A stretch of 64,000 bases of DNA from Streptomyces marianii (GTDB taxonomy: Bacteria > Actinomycetota > Actinomycetes > Streptomycetales > Streptomycetaceae). The notes under the pieces are model-generated. The model did not search any database and had not been told where the DNA came from. It saw only the letters and a program-made list of their open reading frames with translations. Made by a program: the position numbers and the translations under genes. The stretch covers positions 1,550,001-1,614,000 of the forward strand of contig NZ_VAWE01000001.1 in NCBI RefSeq assembly GCF_005795905.1, read 5' to 3'. This document shows, one piece after another, positions 1-8,060 of this stretch; within the stretch, counting starts at the first letter, position 1, and each line of letters begins with the position of its first letter.

Positions 1-73
1 GGGCGGACGGAGATGCCCGGGAGTCAGAAGGGAGAGCCGCCCCAGGGGTCCTGGCGTTCGCCGTGTCCCAGCG
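1..73. repeat. Direct repeat copy 1 (duplicated 3' end of the Rdx gene)
   Basis: This 73-bp segment recurs at 118-190 with about two mismatches (period 117 bp). The second copy holds the last codons and stop of the Rdx/SelT-like gene at 141-488, so copy 1 is a detached duplicate of that gene's 3' end. Its left edge may extend beyond the window. Confidence 0.85.
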
Positions 74-117
74 CACAGTCCGGCCGCGCCCGGCAAGAGG
101 GCGGAGGGCACGGACGG

Positions 118-190
118 GGGCGGACGGAGATGCCCGGGAGTCAGGAGGGAGAGCCGCCCCCGGGGTCCTGGCGTTCGCCGTGTCCCAGCG
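118..190. repeat. Direct repeat copy 2 (within the Rdx gene 3' end)
   Basis: This is the second copy of the 73-bp direct repeat that starts at position 1. It covers the C-terminal tail codons and stop of the minus-strand gene ending at 141. The tail it encodes (GHGERQDPGGGSPS) is not part of the conserved fold. Confidence 0.85.
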
Positions 191-488
191 TCCTGCCGGG
201 CGCGACCAGGTCCCTGACGACCCGCTTCACGGCGGTCGGCTCGGGGAAGCCCTGCTCACGGCGGTCCCAGACGACCTCTCCGTCGACCCGCACGACGAAC
301 ACGCCCCCGATGCCCGGCTTCAGCGCCACCTCGGTGAGCTCGGTGCGGTCGAAGGTGCCGAGGAGTTCCTGGGCCAGCCATGCCGCGCGGGGCAGCCAGC
401 GGCACTGGGTGCAGTACTCGATCTGCAGCCGGTGGCCTGCCGTTTCCCGCTCCGGCCCGGGTTCCGGCACCTCGTCTGCCGCGGACAT
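141..488 (-). CDS. SelT/SelW/SelH (Rdx) family protein
   Basis: This 115-residue protein has the Rdx-family layout: a short N-terminal tail, a beta strand into a CTQC motif (Cys26 and Cys29, the CxxC redox site), and the conserved GGVFVVRVDGEVVWDRR region near residues 61-78. Family members have a thioredoxin-like fold; their substrates in actinomycetes are not known. The ATG at 488 follows GGAAGGTGAGGG on the minus strand. The gene starts 9 bp after the stop of the large hypothetical gene at 498-2660, so the two are probably one transcript. The C-terminal tail lies in a duplicated segment. Cysteine replaces the selenocysteine found in some family members. Confidence 0.85.
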   Translation of the reverse strand: MSAADEVPEPGPERETAGHRLQIEYCTQCRWLPRAAWLAQELLGTFDRTELTEVALKPGIGGVFVVRVDGEVVWDRREQGFPEPTAVKRVVRDLVAPGRTLGHGERQDPGGGSPS

Positions 489-497
489 CCGGCGCCC

Positions 498-2660
498 TCA
501 CCTTCCCGTGCCGCGGCGGCGCGCCGCGGACCGCTTCACCGTCGCCCTCGCCGTCTTCGCGGCGTGCGCCGCCAAGTCTGCCACCCTGCCGTCCGGGTGG
601 CGTCCCCGCAGGTCCTCCAGGACGCGGGCCGCGCCCGCCGGGTCGCTCTCCGCCAGTGCCGTCAGCAGGGACGGGGCGCCGCCCGGCCAGCCGGCGGCGG
701 CCTCGTCGAAGGCGTCGACCAGTGCGGTGGGTGCGGGCTCGGGGGCGCGGTCCGCGTCGGCGGCGGCCACGAAGGTCCGCATGTCCGCCGCCCAGCAGGC
801 GTCCAGTTCCTCCAGCAGGAACGTGGCCCGCGCGGTGAGGGGCACGAGGCCCTCGTCCGCCGGTTCGCCCCGGGAGTGGAGGAGTCGGTGGGCGTGGGCG
901 CCGGTGACGGGGTCGGTGAGCGCGGCCCGCAGGGGTCCGTCGGGGATGTACGCCCGGTCCAGCCGCTCGAACAGAGCCGTCGTCAGTGTGCGGTGGAAGT
1001 CGGCGGACTTGGCCGCGGAGGCGGCGTCCAGCAGCTCGCTCCACGCCGCGTCGGTGGCGCCACGGGCCGTCGTCCACGCGGTGACCGCCGCGGCGGCGAC
1101 GGCCGGCGGCCAGTGCTGGACGGCGGCGATGGTGCGTGCCGCGTCCCAAGTGACGAGCTCGTGCTCGTCGGGGGCGGCGACGTGGCCCACGGCGAGGACG
1201 TGGCGGACGACGGCATTGCCGAGCGGGGTGAGACCGTAGGTGTCGCCGGTGCGGAAGACACAGCCGGTACGGGTCAGTGCGTCGACCACCGCGGCGAGCG
1301 CGCGGGCCGGGCCGTCGACCGCCGCGCGGTCGTCCTCGGTGAGACCGGGGATGCCGAGCAGTCCGGACAGTTCGGCGAGCGGCGGCGTCTCGTACCCGGT
1401 CGGGGCCGAGGCGGGGACGACGGCCGGGGCGTCCTCCAGGTCGGGCGGGACGGTCAGGTCGGTGTGGCCCGACGCCTTGCGGGCCACGGACTCGGGGGTG
1501 CCGCCCCGCGCGTACAGGCCGTAGAGGACGTGCGCGGCGTCGAGTGCGTACTCCTCGTCGGCGGCGCGGTCCGGGTCGGAGCCGGCGGCGATGCGCTCCA
1601 CGACGGCGGCGAGGACGTCGGCGCCGAGTTCGACGAGTTCCTGCGGCGTGCCGCCGGTCCAGACGGCCTCGGCCGGTCCGGGGAAGCCGCACTGCTCGGC
1701 CAGGTCGTGGACGTCGGCGCTCCCGGCCGCCAGCGCCGCGGGCAGCGGGGCCGCGTGCAGCAGCGTCCGGATCTCACCGGGGCCGGGCACGGCGGCGGGC
1801 GGGGGCAGCGGAGTGGCGGAGTCGCCGTGGTGGTCGAGGTGTTCGTCGAGGAAGCGGTCGGCGAGGACGGCGTGCGGCAGGGCCTCGGGCCCGGGGGCGA
1901 GGCCCTCGTACGGTCCCGAGAGCGCCTCGGCGAGGCCCGCCGCCGTCCAGCGGTCGGTCAGGGCCACCGCCAGCGCCTCCAGTTCGGACGTGAGCGCCTC
2001 CTCGGGGCGGGCGGCCTCCAGGGCGGGAGTCGCGGGCAGTAGCGGCCCCGCCGGTGAGGGTCCTTCGACGTCGTGGGCGAAGGCGGCCAGCAGGGCGTCG
2101 GTGAGCCGGATGCGGGCCGCGAAGGTGGCCGCGGTGACGTCCGAGCGGTGCAGGGGTTCGGGGAGCCCCGGCCGCTCAGCGTGGGGTGCCGAGTCGAGCG
2201 CGGCGAGCCAGGCGCGTACCGCCTCGGGGTCGTCCGCCTCGACGCCGTCCGCCCGCAGCAGCGACGCGTACCAGCGGGGCCAGGTCAGATTGCGGGGGTC
2301 TCCCAGGGCCCGGACGAACTCCGGTACGGCTTCGCCGGCCGCGGTGAGGACGCGCGCGTGGCGCTTGGCGTTCAGCCGGCCCGCGTCGCGTACGCGGTCC
2401 GCAAGCGCGGTGAGCACGGACGGGACGGCGGCGGCCTCGTCCGGGCTCGCCCACAGCAGCAGCGGCAGGTCCTCGACGAGGACCCGGCGCACCAGCTCGG
2501 GCGTCGGCTCGGGTACGCCCGCGCGGCGGTCCGCGCCGTGCAGCGCCAGCAGGGTCAGTACCGCGTCCGCGGGGCGGGGCGGCAGAGCGGTCTTCCGCTC
2601 CGTCTCCGCCCAGGCGAGGAATGCGTCGAGGCCGGTGTTCAGGGCAGTGGTACGGGTCAC
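498..2660 (-). CDS. Large conserved hypothetical protein, 720 aa
   Basis: I do not recognise a named domain. The protein is rich in Ala, Leu, Glu and Asp, with long stretches that look like helical repeats. It has no signal peptide and no obvious membrane segment, and its end is very basic (VKRSAARRRGTGR). A middle stretch near residues 430-470 (GLTEDDRAAVDG through TYGLTPLGNAVVRHV) resembles a winged-helix turn, but this is weak. The GTG at 2658-2660 has no strong ribosome binding site, so the true start could be internal. It is cotranscribed with the Rdx protein downstream. Codon bias matches the neighbours, so it is a genuine gene of unknown function. Confidence 0.75.
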   Translation of the reverse strand: MTRTTALNTGLDAFLAWAETERKTALPPRPADAVLTLLALHGADRRAGVPEPTPELVRRVLVEDLPLLLWASPDEAAAVPSVLTALADRVRDAGRLNAKRHARVLTAAGEAVPEFVRALGDPRNLTWPRWYASLLRADGVEADDPEAVRAWLAALDSAPHAERPGLPEPLHRSDVTAATFAARIRLTDALLAAFAHDVEGPSPAGPLLPATPALEAARPEEALTSELEALAVALTDRWTAAGLAEALSGPYEGLAPGPEALPHAVLADRFLDEHLDHHGDSATPLPPPAAVPGPGEIRTLLHAAPLPAALAAGSADVHDLAEQCGFPGPAEAVWTGGTPQELVELGADVLAAVVERIAAGSDPDRAADEEYALDAAHVLYGLYARGGTPESVARKASGHTDLTVPPDLEDAPAVVPASAPTGYETPPLAELSGLLGIPGLTEDDRAAVDGPARALAAVVDALTRTGCVFRTGDTYGLTPLGNAVVRHVLAVGHVAAPDEHELVTWDAARTIAAVQHWPPAVAAAAVTAWTTARGATDAAWSELLDAASAAKSADFHRTLTTALFERLDRAYIPDGPLRAALTDPVTGAHAHRLLHSRGEPADEGLVPLTARATFLLEELDACWAADMRTFVAAADADRAPEPAPTALVDAFDEAAAGWPGGAPSLLTALAESDPAGAARVLEDLRGRHPDGRVADLAAHAAKTARATVKRSAARRRGTGR

Positions 2661-3235
2661 CTGGGGAGCGTATGGGCGTTCACCGGGGCAGAGGGGCTTG
2701 CCCGTGCGGAGGATGGCCCGATCGGGCGAGGGACGGCCGCCGGAGCGCGGCGCGCGCGTTCCCCCGTACGGGCCGCACGCCGTACGGGGGACCGCACCCG
2801 GCCCGCGGGCTCCGGGACACGCCCGGCCCGCGCGGCCTCGCCGGTACGGGCCCTACCGGACCCGCACGGCTCCCGACGTGGTCCGGCACGCCGGGAGGTC
2901 TGCACCGTCATGACGGCCATGTGCCGGAAGCCGCTGGTGAACGTCCCCAAGGGCGGGAGCGTCCCGTCGACCGGTGCTTGCGGTCCGCCTCGCCCGGGCG
3001 CGCCGGATAGCCGGATCGCCGGGGCGGGATGCCGCCGGTCGTCGGGCGCGGCGTCTGCCGCTTCGCGGAACCGTGACTCGGCTGCCGCGGGCAGTTCCTC
3101 CGATCGGATGACGCGTCGCTCCGACGTGGGTGCCGGGGAGGGCAGAGGTGGTGCGTGATTCAGGTGTTGTGGGTGGTGCTGTGATGTGCGCCCGTGGGGA
3201 AGTGCCGGGGACGCAGACACGAGAGAGTTCACCGT
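2661..3235. other. Intergenic region without a convincing gene
   Basis: About 575 bp lies between the start of the 720-aa hypothetical gene and the hairpins behind the deaminase gene. The open frames here have poor start context and no recognisable product. Many short inverted CGTACGG/CCGTACG segments occur near 2755-2860. I see no RNA gene. Confidence 0.5.
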
Positions 3236-3280
3236 CGCCGGGAGGTGTGCGCCGTGTTGTCGGCGCACAACCTCCCGGCG
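3236..3280 (-). terminator. Hairpin downstream of the deaminase gene
   Basis: Arms 3236-3254 and 3261-3280 pair along about 19 bp with one bulged base and a 6-nt loop. It lies about 75 bp past the stop of the minus-strand deaminase. There is no clear U-tract, as is common in Streptomyces terminators. Confidence 0.6.
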
Positions 3281-3287
3281 GCGGCTG

Positions 3288-3312
3288 CCGCGGACCCCGC
3301 TCGGGTCCGCGG
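3288..3312 (-). terminator. Perfect 10-bp stem downstream of the deaminase gene
   Basis: CCGCGGACCC (3288-3297) pairs perfectly with GGGTCCGCGG (3303-3312) across a 5-nt loop, 43 bp past the deaminase stop. With the hairpin at 3236-3280 it forms a tandem terminator. Confidence 0.65.
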
Positions 3313-3355
3313 CCGCCGGCCGAGGGCCGTCCCCCTCGACCGGACTACCGGGGTG

Positions 3356-4747
3356 TCAGGCCTGCGCGGCGATCCGCGCGAGGCGCTGGGCCTCGTCCCG
3401 CGTGGAGCGGGCGATGGCGTCCTCGTCGGCCCTGAGCAGCCGGCCGTTCTCGACGACCGGTTCACCGCCGACGAGGGAGAGCGTGACCGGGGCCGCCGCA
3501 CCGAGGACGAGGGCGGCCACCGGGTCGGCGATGGAGGCGTGGGCGAGGGTGTCCAGCTTCCACAGGACCAGGTCGGCCAGCTTGCCCGGCTCCAGGGAGC
3601 CGATCTGCGAGGCGCGGCCGAGGACCCGCGCGCCGCCGTAGGTGCCCAGGCGCAGCGCCTGACGCGCATTCAGCGCGGCTTCGCGGTGCACCGGGTTGAG
3701 GCGGTTGACGAGCAGCGCGTTGCGCAGTTCGGTGTGCAGTTCGCCGGACTCGTTGGACGCGGTGCCGTCGACACCGAGGCCGACGGGGACACCGGCCTTC
3801 AGCATGTCGGGTACGCGGGCGATGCCGGCGGCGAGCCGGGCGTTGGACGAGGGGCAGTGGGCGACACCGGTCTTCGTCCGGGCGAACGCCTCGATGTCGG
3901 AGTCGTTCATGTGGACGCAGTGCGCCATCCACACGTCCTCGCCGAGCCAGCCGGTCGACTCGAAGTAGTCGGTCGGGCCCATGCCGAAGAGCTCATGGCA
4001 GAACTTCTCCTCCTCCACGGTCTCGCTGCCGTGGGTGTGGAGCCGTACGCCCTTGCGGCGGGCCAGCTCGGCGCCCTGCTTGAGCAGTTCGGTGGAGACC
4101 GAGAACGGGGAGCAGGGGGCGACCGCGATCTGCGTCATCGCGTCGAAGGAGGCGTCGTGGTGTGCGTCGATGGTCTCCTCGGTGGCGGCCAGGGCGCCCT
4201 CGAGGGTCTCGACGGCGAAGTCCGGCGGCAGACCGCCGTCCTTCTCGCTGCGGTCCATGGAGCCCCGGGCCAGGGTGAACCGGACACCCATCTCGGACGC
4301 GGCCCGGATGATGGCGCCGGAGAGGTCGCCGGACCCCTTCGGGAAGACGTAGTGGTGGTCCATCGCGGTGGTGACGCCGCCGCGGGCCATCATCGCCAGG
4401 GAGCCCTGCGCGGCGGAGTACGCCATCTGCTCGTCGATGCGGGCCCAGGTCGGGTAGAGCGCGACGAGCCAGTCGAACAGGTTGTGGTCGGTGGCGAGGC
4501 CGCGGGTGATCCACTGGTAGAAGTGGTGGTGCGTGTTGACCAGGCCGGGGGTGGCGAGGTGGCCGGTGCCGTCGACGCGTCGGACCACGTTCTCCAGGTT
4601 CTCGGGAGCCCTGCCCGGACCGACCGACTCGATGCGGTTGCCGGCGACGACGATGTGGCCGGAGGCGTACTCGGTGTCGTCGGCGTCCACGGTCGCGATC
4701 GAGCAGTTCTCGATGACGATGCGCGGGGCTGCTGCCGATGCTGCCAT
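3356..4747 (-). CDS. 8-oxoguanine/guanine deaminase (amidohydrolase)
   Basis: This 463-residue amidohydrolase probably hydrolyses guanine or 8-oxoguanine to xanthine or urate plus ammonia. The metal-binding LVNTHHHFYQW motif sits near residues 69-79, LHTHGSE near 232, the AHCVH motif follows, and GLGVDGTASNE carries the catalytic Asp. The start at 4747 is preferred over an upstream in-frame ATG at 4786 because AAAGGA lies 8-9 nt before it and homology begins there. It lies downstream of the urate oxidase operon on the same strand with a 286-bp gap, so it may have its own promoter. The substrate (guanine, 8-oxoguanine or another purine or pyrimidine) cannot be settled from sequence alone. Confidence 0.85.
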   Translation of the reverse strand: MAASAAAPRIVIENCSIATVDADDTEYASGHIVVAGNRIESVGPGRAPENLENVVRRVDGTGHLATPGLVNTHHHFYQWITRGLATDHNLFDWLVALYPTWARIDEQMAYSAAQGSLAMMARGGVTTAMDHHYVFPKGSGDLSGAIIRAASEMGVRFTLARGSMDRSEKDGGLPPDFAVETLEGALAATEETIDAHHDASFDAMTQIAVAPCSPFSVSTELLKQGAELARRKGVRLHTHGSETVEEEKFCHELFGMGPTDYFESTGWLGEDVWMAHCVHMNDSDIEAFARTKTGVAHCPSSNARLAAGIARVPDMLKAGVPVGLGVDGTASNESGELHTELRNALLVNRLNPVHREAALNARQALRLGTYGGARVLGRASQIGSLEPGKLADLVLWKLDTLAHASIADPVAALVLGAAAPVTLSLVGGEPVVENGRLLRADEDAIARSTRDEAQRLARIAAQA

Positions 4748-5033
4748 GGCGGTGCGTCCTTTGACTTTCGGTGGCGGTGCGGGCACGGCAGGACCCTGGA
4801 GGATTTGAGTGCCACGGCCCGGGGGCCGTGGGTGCCGAAAGGATGGGAGGACCGGGTGGGCGGGACCCGCGCGGGCGTGTCCGCCCCACGTGCACGTGTC
4901 AAGGAAACCACCTGTCCCTCATGTCCGGTACTGCCCGGTCCGGCCGGGCGGACGGACGAGCCGCGGCCGGTCCCGTCCGACGGGCGGCTCCCCGACCGCC
5001 GCGTCCGTGTCGACGGGGCGGCCGGGACGGCGG

Positions 5034-5981
5034 TCAGAGGTTGGTCAGGTCGACCGGGATCCGCGCCTCGGCGCCGTCCCGCAGGACCGTCGCCTCGATG
5101 AGCCCGTAGGGCCGGTCGGCGGCGAAGTAGACCTCGTTGTCGTTCTTGAGCCCGAACGGCTCCAGGTCGACGAGGAAGTGGTGCTTGTTCGGCAGGGAGA
5201 AGCGGACCTCGTCGATCTCCGCGCGGTTGTTGATGATGCGCGCGCCCATCTGGTACAGCGTCTGCTGCAGCGAGAGGGAGTAGGTCTCGGCGAAGGCGTG
5301 GAGCATGTGCTTCTTCACCTGCTCGTAGGACTTGTCCCAGTTGGGCGCCTTCTGCTCGTCGTCGGTCCAGTTGAACCGCCAGCGGCCGGAGACCTCCGTG
5401 GCCAGGATGCGGTCGTACGCCTCCCGGAGGGTCGTGTACTTGTCCTTGACGTAGCCCCAGAACTCGGAGTTCGTCGAGTTCATCACGACCAGGTCCTTCA
5501 GCCCGGAGACGACCTCCCACGACTTGCCGTCGTAGGTGATCTGGGTGACGCGGGTCTCCTGGCCCTGGCGGACGAAGGAGTGCCTGACCTCGTCGGCGCC
5601 GATGAACTTGGAGTTGGCGTCGGAGGTCGCGATGCGCTCCCAGGCGTACTCCTCGATGCGGATGCGCGCGCGGTGGATCGGCTCCTGCGAGGTCACGAAG
5701 TGGCGGGCGAGGTGGATGCCGAACTGCTCGGCGGACTCGATGCCGTGCTCCTTGGCGAACGCGTACACCGTGTTCTTGGTGGTGTCGGTCGGGAGGACGT
5801 TGGCGTTCGAACCGGAGTAGTGGACGTCCTCCATGTCGCCGGAGAGCGCGACCGAGACGTTCAGGTCCTTGATGTGGTGGGTGTCGCCGTCCCGCGTGAT
5901 CTTCACGACGCGGTTCTCGGCCTTGCCGTACTGGTTCTGTCCCAGGAGTACGGGGCGGCCGGGTCGGGATGTGGCTGTCAT
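5034..5981 (-). CDS. uox: Urate oxidase (uricase)
   Basis: This cofactor-independent urate oxidase converts urate, O2 and water to 5-hydroxyisourate and H2O2. The 315 residues include Lys20 in QNQYGKAENRVVK, the Thr65-Asp66 pair in LPTDTTKN, and NKHH near 265-268, matching the Lys-Thr-His catalytic set of fungal uricase. The length is typical and the T-fold tandem is complete. It lies 6 bp after the uraH stop and is the third gene of a uraD-uraH-uox operon. The H2O2 it makes explains why a catalase gene shares the operon's promoter module (see 6935-6975 and 23566-23606). Confidence 0.97.
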   Translation of the reverse strand: MTATSRPGRPVLLGQNQYGKAENRVVKITRDGDTHHIKDLNVSVALSGDMEDVHYSGSNANVLPTDTTKNTVYAFAKEHGIESAEQFGIHLARHFVTSQEPIHRARIRIEEYAWERIATSDANSKFIGADEVRHSFVRQGQETRVTQITYDGKSWEVVSGLKDLVVMNSTNSEFWGYVKDKYTTLREAYDRILATEVSGRWRFNWTDDEQKAPNWDKSYEQVKKHMLHAFAETYSLSLQQTLYQMGARIINNRAEIDEVRFSLPNKHHFLVDLEPFGLKNDNEVYFAADRPYGLIEATVLRDGAEARIPVDLTNL

Positions 5982-5987
5982 TGTCTG

Positions 5988-6377
5988 CTAGCTCCCTCGG
6001 TAAACGGAGTAGCCGAACGGGTTGAGCAGCAGCGGTACGTGGTAGTGCTCGCCCGGCACGACGGCGAACGTGATCGCCACCTCCGGGAAGAACGCACCGC
6101 TGTCCCGATTCGCGGGGGCGTCCTGCTGGGCCTCGGCTTGCTTCTTCGCGAAGTACGACTCGGTCTCGAAGTCGAGCCGTACGTGGGTCGTGCCCTCCGG
6201 CAGCGCCGGCAGGTCCTTGCACCGGCCGTCCGCGTCGGTCGCGGATCCGCCGAGTGCCGTCCACCCGCCGCCGGAACCCTCGCGGGCCGACAGGGAGACG
6301 GCGACGCCCTCGGCGGGGCGGCCCCTGCTGGTGTCCAGGATGTGGGTGGACACGGACGCCGTTGTCTCGGTGCTCAT
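5988..6377 (-). CDS. uraH: 5-hydroxyisourate hydrolase (HIUase, transthyretin-like)
   Basis: This 129-residue transthyretin-like protein hydrolyses 5-hydroxyisourate, the urate oxidase product, to OHCU. The N-terminal VSTHILDTSRGRPAEGV stretch carries the family's conserved His and Arg, and the protein ends in the diagnostic YRGS tetrapeptide. Its ATG overlaps the uraD stop (ATGA at 6374-6377), so the two are probably translationally coupled. It sits between uraD and uox in pathway order. Confidence 0.97.
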   Translation of the reverse strand: MSTETTASVSTHILDTSRGRPAEGVAVSLSAREGSGGGWTALGGSATDADGRCKDLPALPEGTTHVRLDFETESYFAKKQAEAQQDAPANRDSGAFFPEVAITFAVVPGEHYHVPLLLNPFGYSVYRGS

Positions 6378-6886
6378 GCGCTCTCTTCCTCCACGAGACG
6401 GGTGAGCCGGATCCGGTTGATCTTCCCCAGTTCGGTGCGGACGATCTCCCGCTCCTGCTCGGGCGAGTGGTCGATCCGCTCCCGGACGGCGTCCCTCATC
6501 TGCTCACCGGTACGGCCGGTGGCACAGATCAGGAAGACATGGCCGAACTTGTCCTGGTAGGCCAGGTTGAGTTCGAGCATTTCGGCCCTGAGCTCCTCGG
6601 AGGCACCGGCCATCCCGCTCTGCTCGCGGGAGGAGGTCGGGTCCCCGGGCTTCGGCCGGCCGATCGGCGGGTGCCCCGCCATCGCCTCGGCCAGGTCCTC
6701 GGCGGTCAGCTCCGCCATGGCGGCGTCGCTGGCGGCGAAGAGGGCCTCGACGGTGGCGTAGGGGCGGCGGGCGAGGAGTTCGCCGCCCCAGGCCGAGCTG
6801 GCGCACACCTCGTGCAGCACGGCCTGGGCCTCGCTGTCCGTCGAGGTGTTGAACCGGGTGAGGCCCGGTACGGAAGTCGAAGTCAC
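6374..6886 (-). CDS. uraD: OHCU decarboxylase
   Basis: The 170-residue enzyme decarboxylates 2-oxo-4-hydroxy-4-carboxy-5-ureidoimidazoline to (S)-allantoin, finishing the uricolytic branch. GHPPIGRP near residues 71-78 carries the catalytic His72, and SREQSGM near 86-92 carries the conserved Glu-Gln. The GTG at 6884-6886 is chosen because GGAGG lies about 5 nt upstream. The open frame continues upstream across the promoter region, but that part is not homologous. It is the first gene of the operon, about 48 nt after the proposed -10 box. Confidence 0.93.
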   Translation of the reverse strand: MTSTSVPGLTRFNTSTDSEAQAVLHEVCASSAWGGELLARRPYATVEALFAASDAAMAELTAEDLAEAMAGHPPIGRPKPGDPTSSREQSGMAGASEELRAEMLELNLAYQDKFGHVFLICATGRTGEQMRDAVRERIDHSPEQEREIVRTELGKINRIRLTRLVEEESA

Positions 6887-6934
6887 GGGAGCCTCCGTGG
6901 CTGTTCTGCAAGGTGCGTCGGACGGGCTGCGGAT

Positions 6935-6975
6935 AGCTAACGCCTTCCCCGGACAGCCCGTCAACACTTTGTTGA
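6935..6975 (-). promoter_or_regulatory. Urate operon promoter with palindromic operator
   Basis: On the minus strand the palindrome TCAACAAAGTGTTGA (6975-6961) runs into a -35 hexamer TTGACG (6964-6959), then an 18-bp spacer and TTAGCT (6940-6935) as -10. The catalase gene has the same module (23566-23606). A repressor bound to the palindrome would cover the -35 box. A second imperfect repeat, TTTCC-N5-GGAAA at 6978-6992, lies just upstream. Confidence 0.7.
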
Positions 6976-7041
6976 AATTTCCTGGGCGGAAAAGCCGCCG
7001 TCCCGACATATGGACGGCGGCCGTGTACGTGCAGTGCCCGG

Positions 7042-7419
7042 TCACTCACTCCGGGCGGCGTTCTCCCGGTTCAGGTAGTTGTAGACGGTGAACCGGCTGA
7101 CCCCGAGCGCGCTCGCCACCGTCTCCACCCCGTGCCGTACGGAGAAGGCTCCGCGCGCCTCCAGCGTCCGCACGACCGACTGCTTCGCCTTGCGGTCGAG
7201 GGCCGACAGCGGCATGCCGTGGCGGCGCTCCATGGCGGCCAGGATGTGGTCCAGCGAGTCGGACAGCTGCGGCAGCCGGACGGCCAGCACCTCGGCACCG
7301 TCCCAGGAGAGGACGACATCGTCCGGCTGGGCCTGGTCGGGGCGGAGTATCTCCGCGCCCATCGCGTCCACCAGCGGTCTCACCGCTTCGACCAGAGGGT
7401 GGTCTCCGGGCTCGGTCAC
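7042..7419 (-). CDS. HTH_22/DauR-like transcriptional regulator
   Basis: This 125-residue DNA-binding protein ends in LDRKAKQSVVRTLEARGAFS followed by a helix-turn-helix whose second helix reads VSRFTVYNYLN. This matches the HTH_22 domain seen in DauR/YheO-type regulators. The N-terminal half is a shortened PAS-like segment. The GTG at 7417-7419 overlaps the stop of the upstream gene (GTGA), so translation is coupled. It lies directly upstream of the urate promoter on the same strand, which makes it a candidate regulator of purine catabolism. That role is inferred from position only. Confidence 0.8.
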   Translation of the reverse strand: MTEPGDHPLVEAVRPLVDAMGAEILRPDQAQPDDVVLSWDGAEVLAVRLPQLSDSLDHILAAMERRHGMPLSALDRKAKQSVVRTLEARGAFSVRHGVETVASALGVSRFTVYNYLNRENAARSE

Positions 7420-7715
7420 TGCTCCCCCTCCTCGTCCTCGTCCGCGCCATCGCGGACCGCCGGGGCGGCGTCCTGCTCCCCGATCACGTTGACCTGCAGC
7501 GAGACCCGGGTGGCGCCTGCCCCCAGTGCCCGGCGCAACAGCGAGTCGACCGCGGTGAGCACGGCGTCCGCCCCGCCCTCGGCCGTGTTGCCGAAGGGGC
7601 CCACGTCCACGGCGTCCAGGTGGGCCGCCTGGATGACCTCGCGGGCGACCAGCGCATGGACCGGGGCCTCGTCGAGGTCGAACGGTTCCGTCGTGAACTC
7701 CACTCGCAATCGCAT
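7416..7715 (-). CDS. Thiamine-binding-like protein (DUF77/MTH1187 type)
   Basis: This 99-residue protein carries FTTEPFDLDEAPVHA, VGPFGNTAEG and ATRVSLQVNVIGE, which resemble small thiamine-binding/DUF77 proteins with a ferredoxin-like fold. I do not know its ligand here. The C-terminus is acidic (DEDEEGEQ). It overlaps the HTH_22 gene by 4 bp and is the first gene of that pair. The family call is moderate; the operon call is firm. Confidence 0.7.
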   Translation of the reverse strand: MRLRVEFTTEPFDLDEAPVHALVAREVIQAAHLDAVDVGPFGNTAEGGADAVLTAVDSLLRRALGAGATRVSLQVNVIGEQDAAPAVRDGADEDEEGEQ

Positions 7716-8060
7716 GCCCCAACGTTAAGCCCGCGCACCCGGGCGCCCTCGGGCGGTGCGGGAAACGCGATCGCCTCGGCGCGAGGGCCGCCGGCCGCGG
7801 CGGCGGCTGCTCCGGTGCCGCCGGCGGGCGAGCGCGAGCCGGCGGGAGGGTGCCGCCGCACGTCGCCCGCGCCGGTTGCCGCGCCCCCTTCCCCGACGCG
7901 TCCCGGGCCGCGGCGGAACGCCCACCGGCACGGATCCGCTGGTGGGCAACGGTCGGGACTCGATGCGCGCCGCCCCCTCCACAAGCCCCGATACCCGGCG
8001 GTAATGTCGCCCCGCGCCGGGCAAGGACGGGACCGGCGGGGCGAGCGCGAAGGGGCCCTC
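7716..8060. other. Intergenic region before the sigma factor gene
   Basis: The region between the divergent thiamine-binding-like and sigma factor genes has no gene. It contains a 78-bp dispersed repeat at 7730-7807 and a GC-rich palindrome-rich stretch to about 7930. Promoters for both genes should lie here, but I see no consensus pair. Confidence 0.5.
7730..7807. repeat. 78-bp direct repeat, left copy
   Basis: This sequence is about 90% identical to 20774-20850, including an identical 35-bp core with a CGCACC/GGTGCG hairpin. The two copies have the same orientation and bracket the sigma-mce block of about 13 kb. Confidence 0.8.

Noticed and set aside
2657..3268. A 203-codon frame upstream of the 720-aa gene
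   Set aside because: No ribosome binding site, no recognisable domain, and it crosses both terminator hairpins.
6978..6992. TTTCC-N5-GGAAA as another copy of the gcl/hyi box
   Set aside because: The spacing between TTCC and GGAA is two bases shorter and the inner G/C pair is missing, so it does not match TTCCG-N5-CGGAA.
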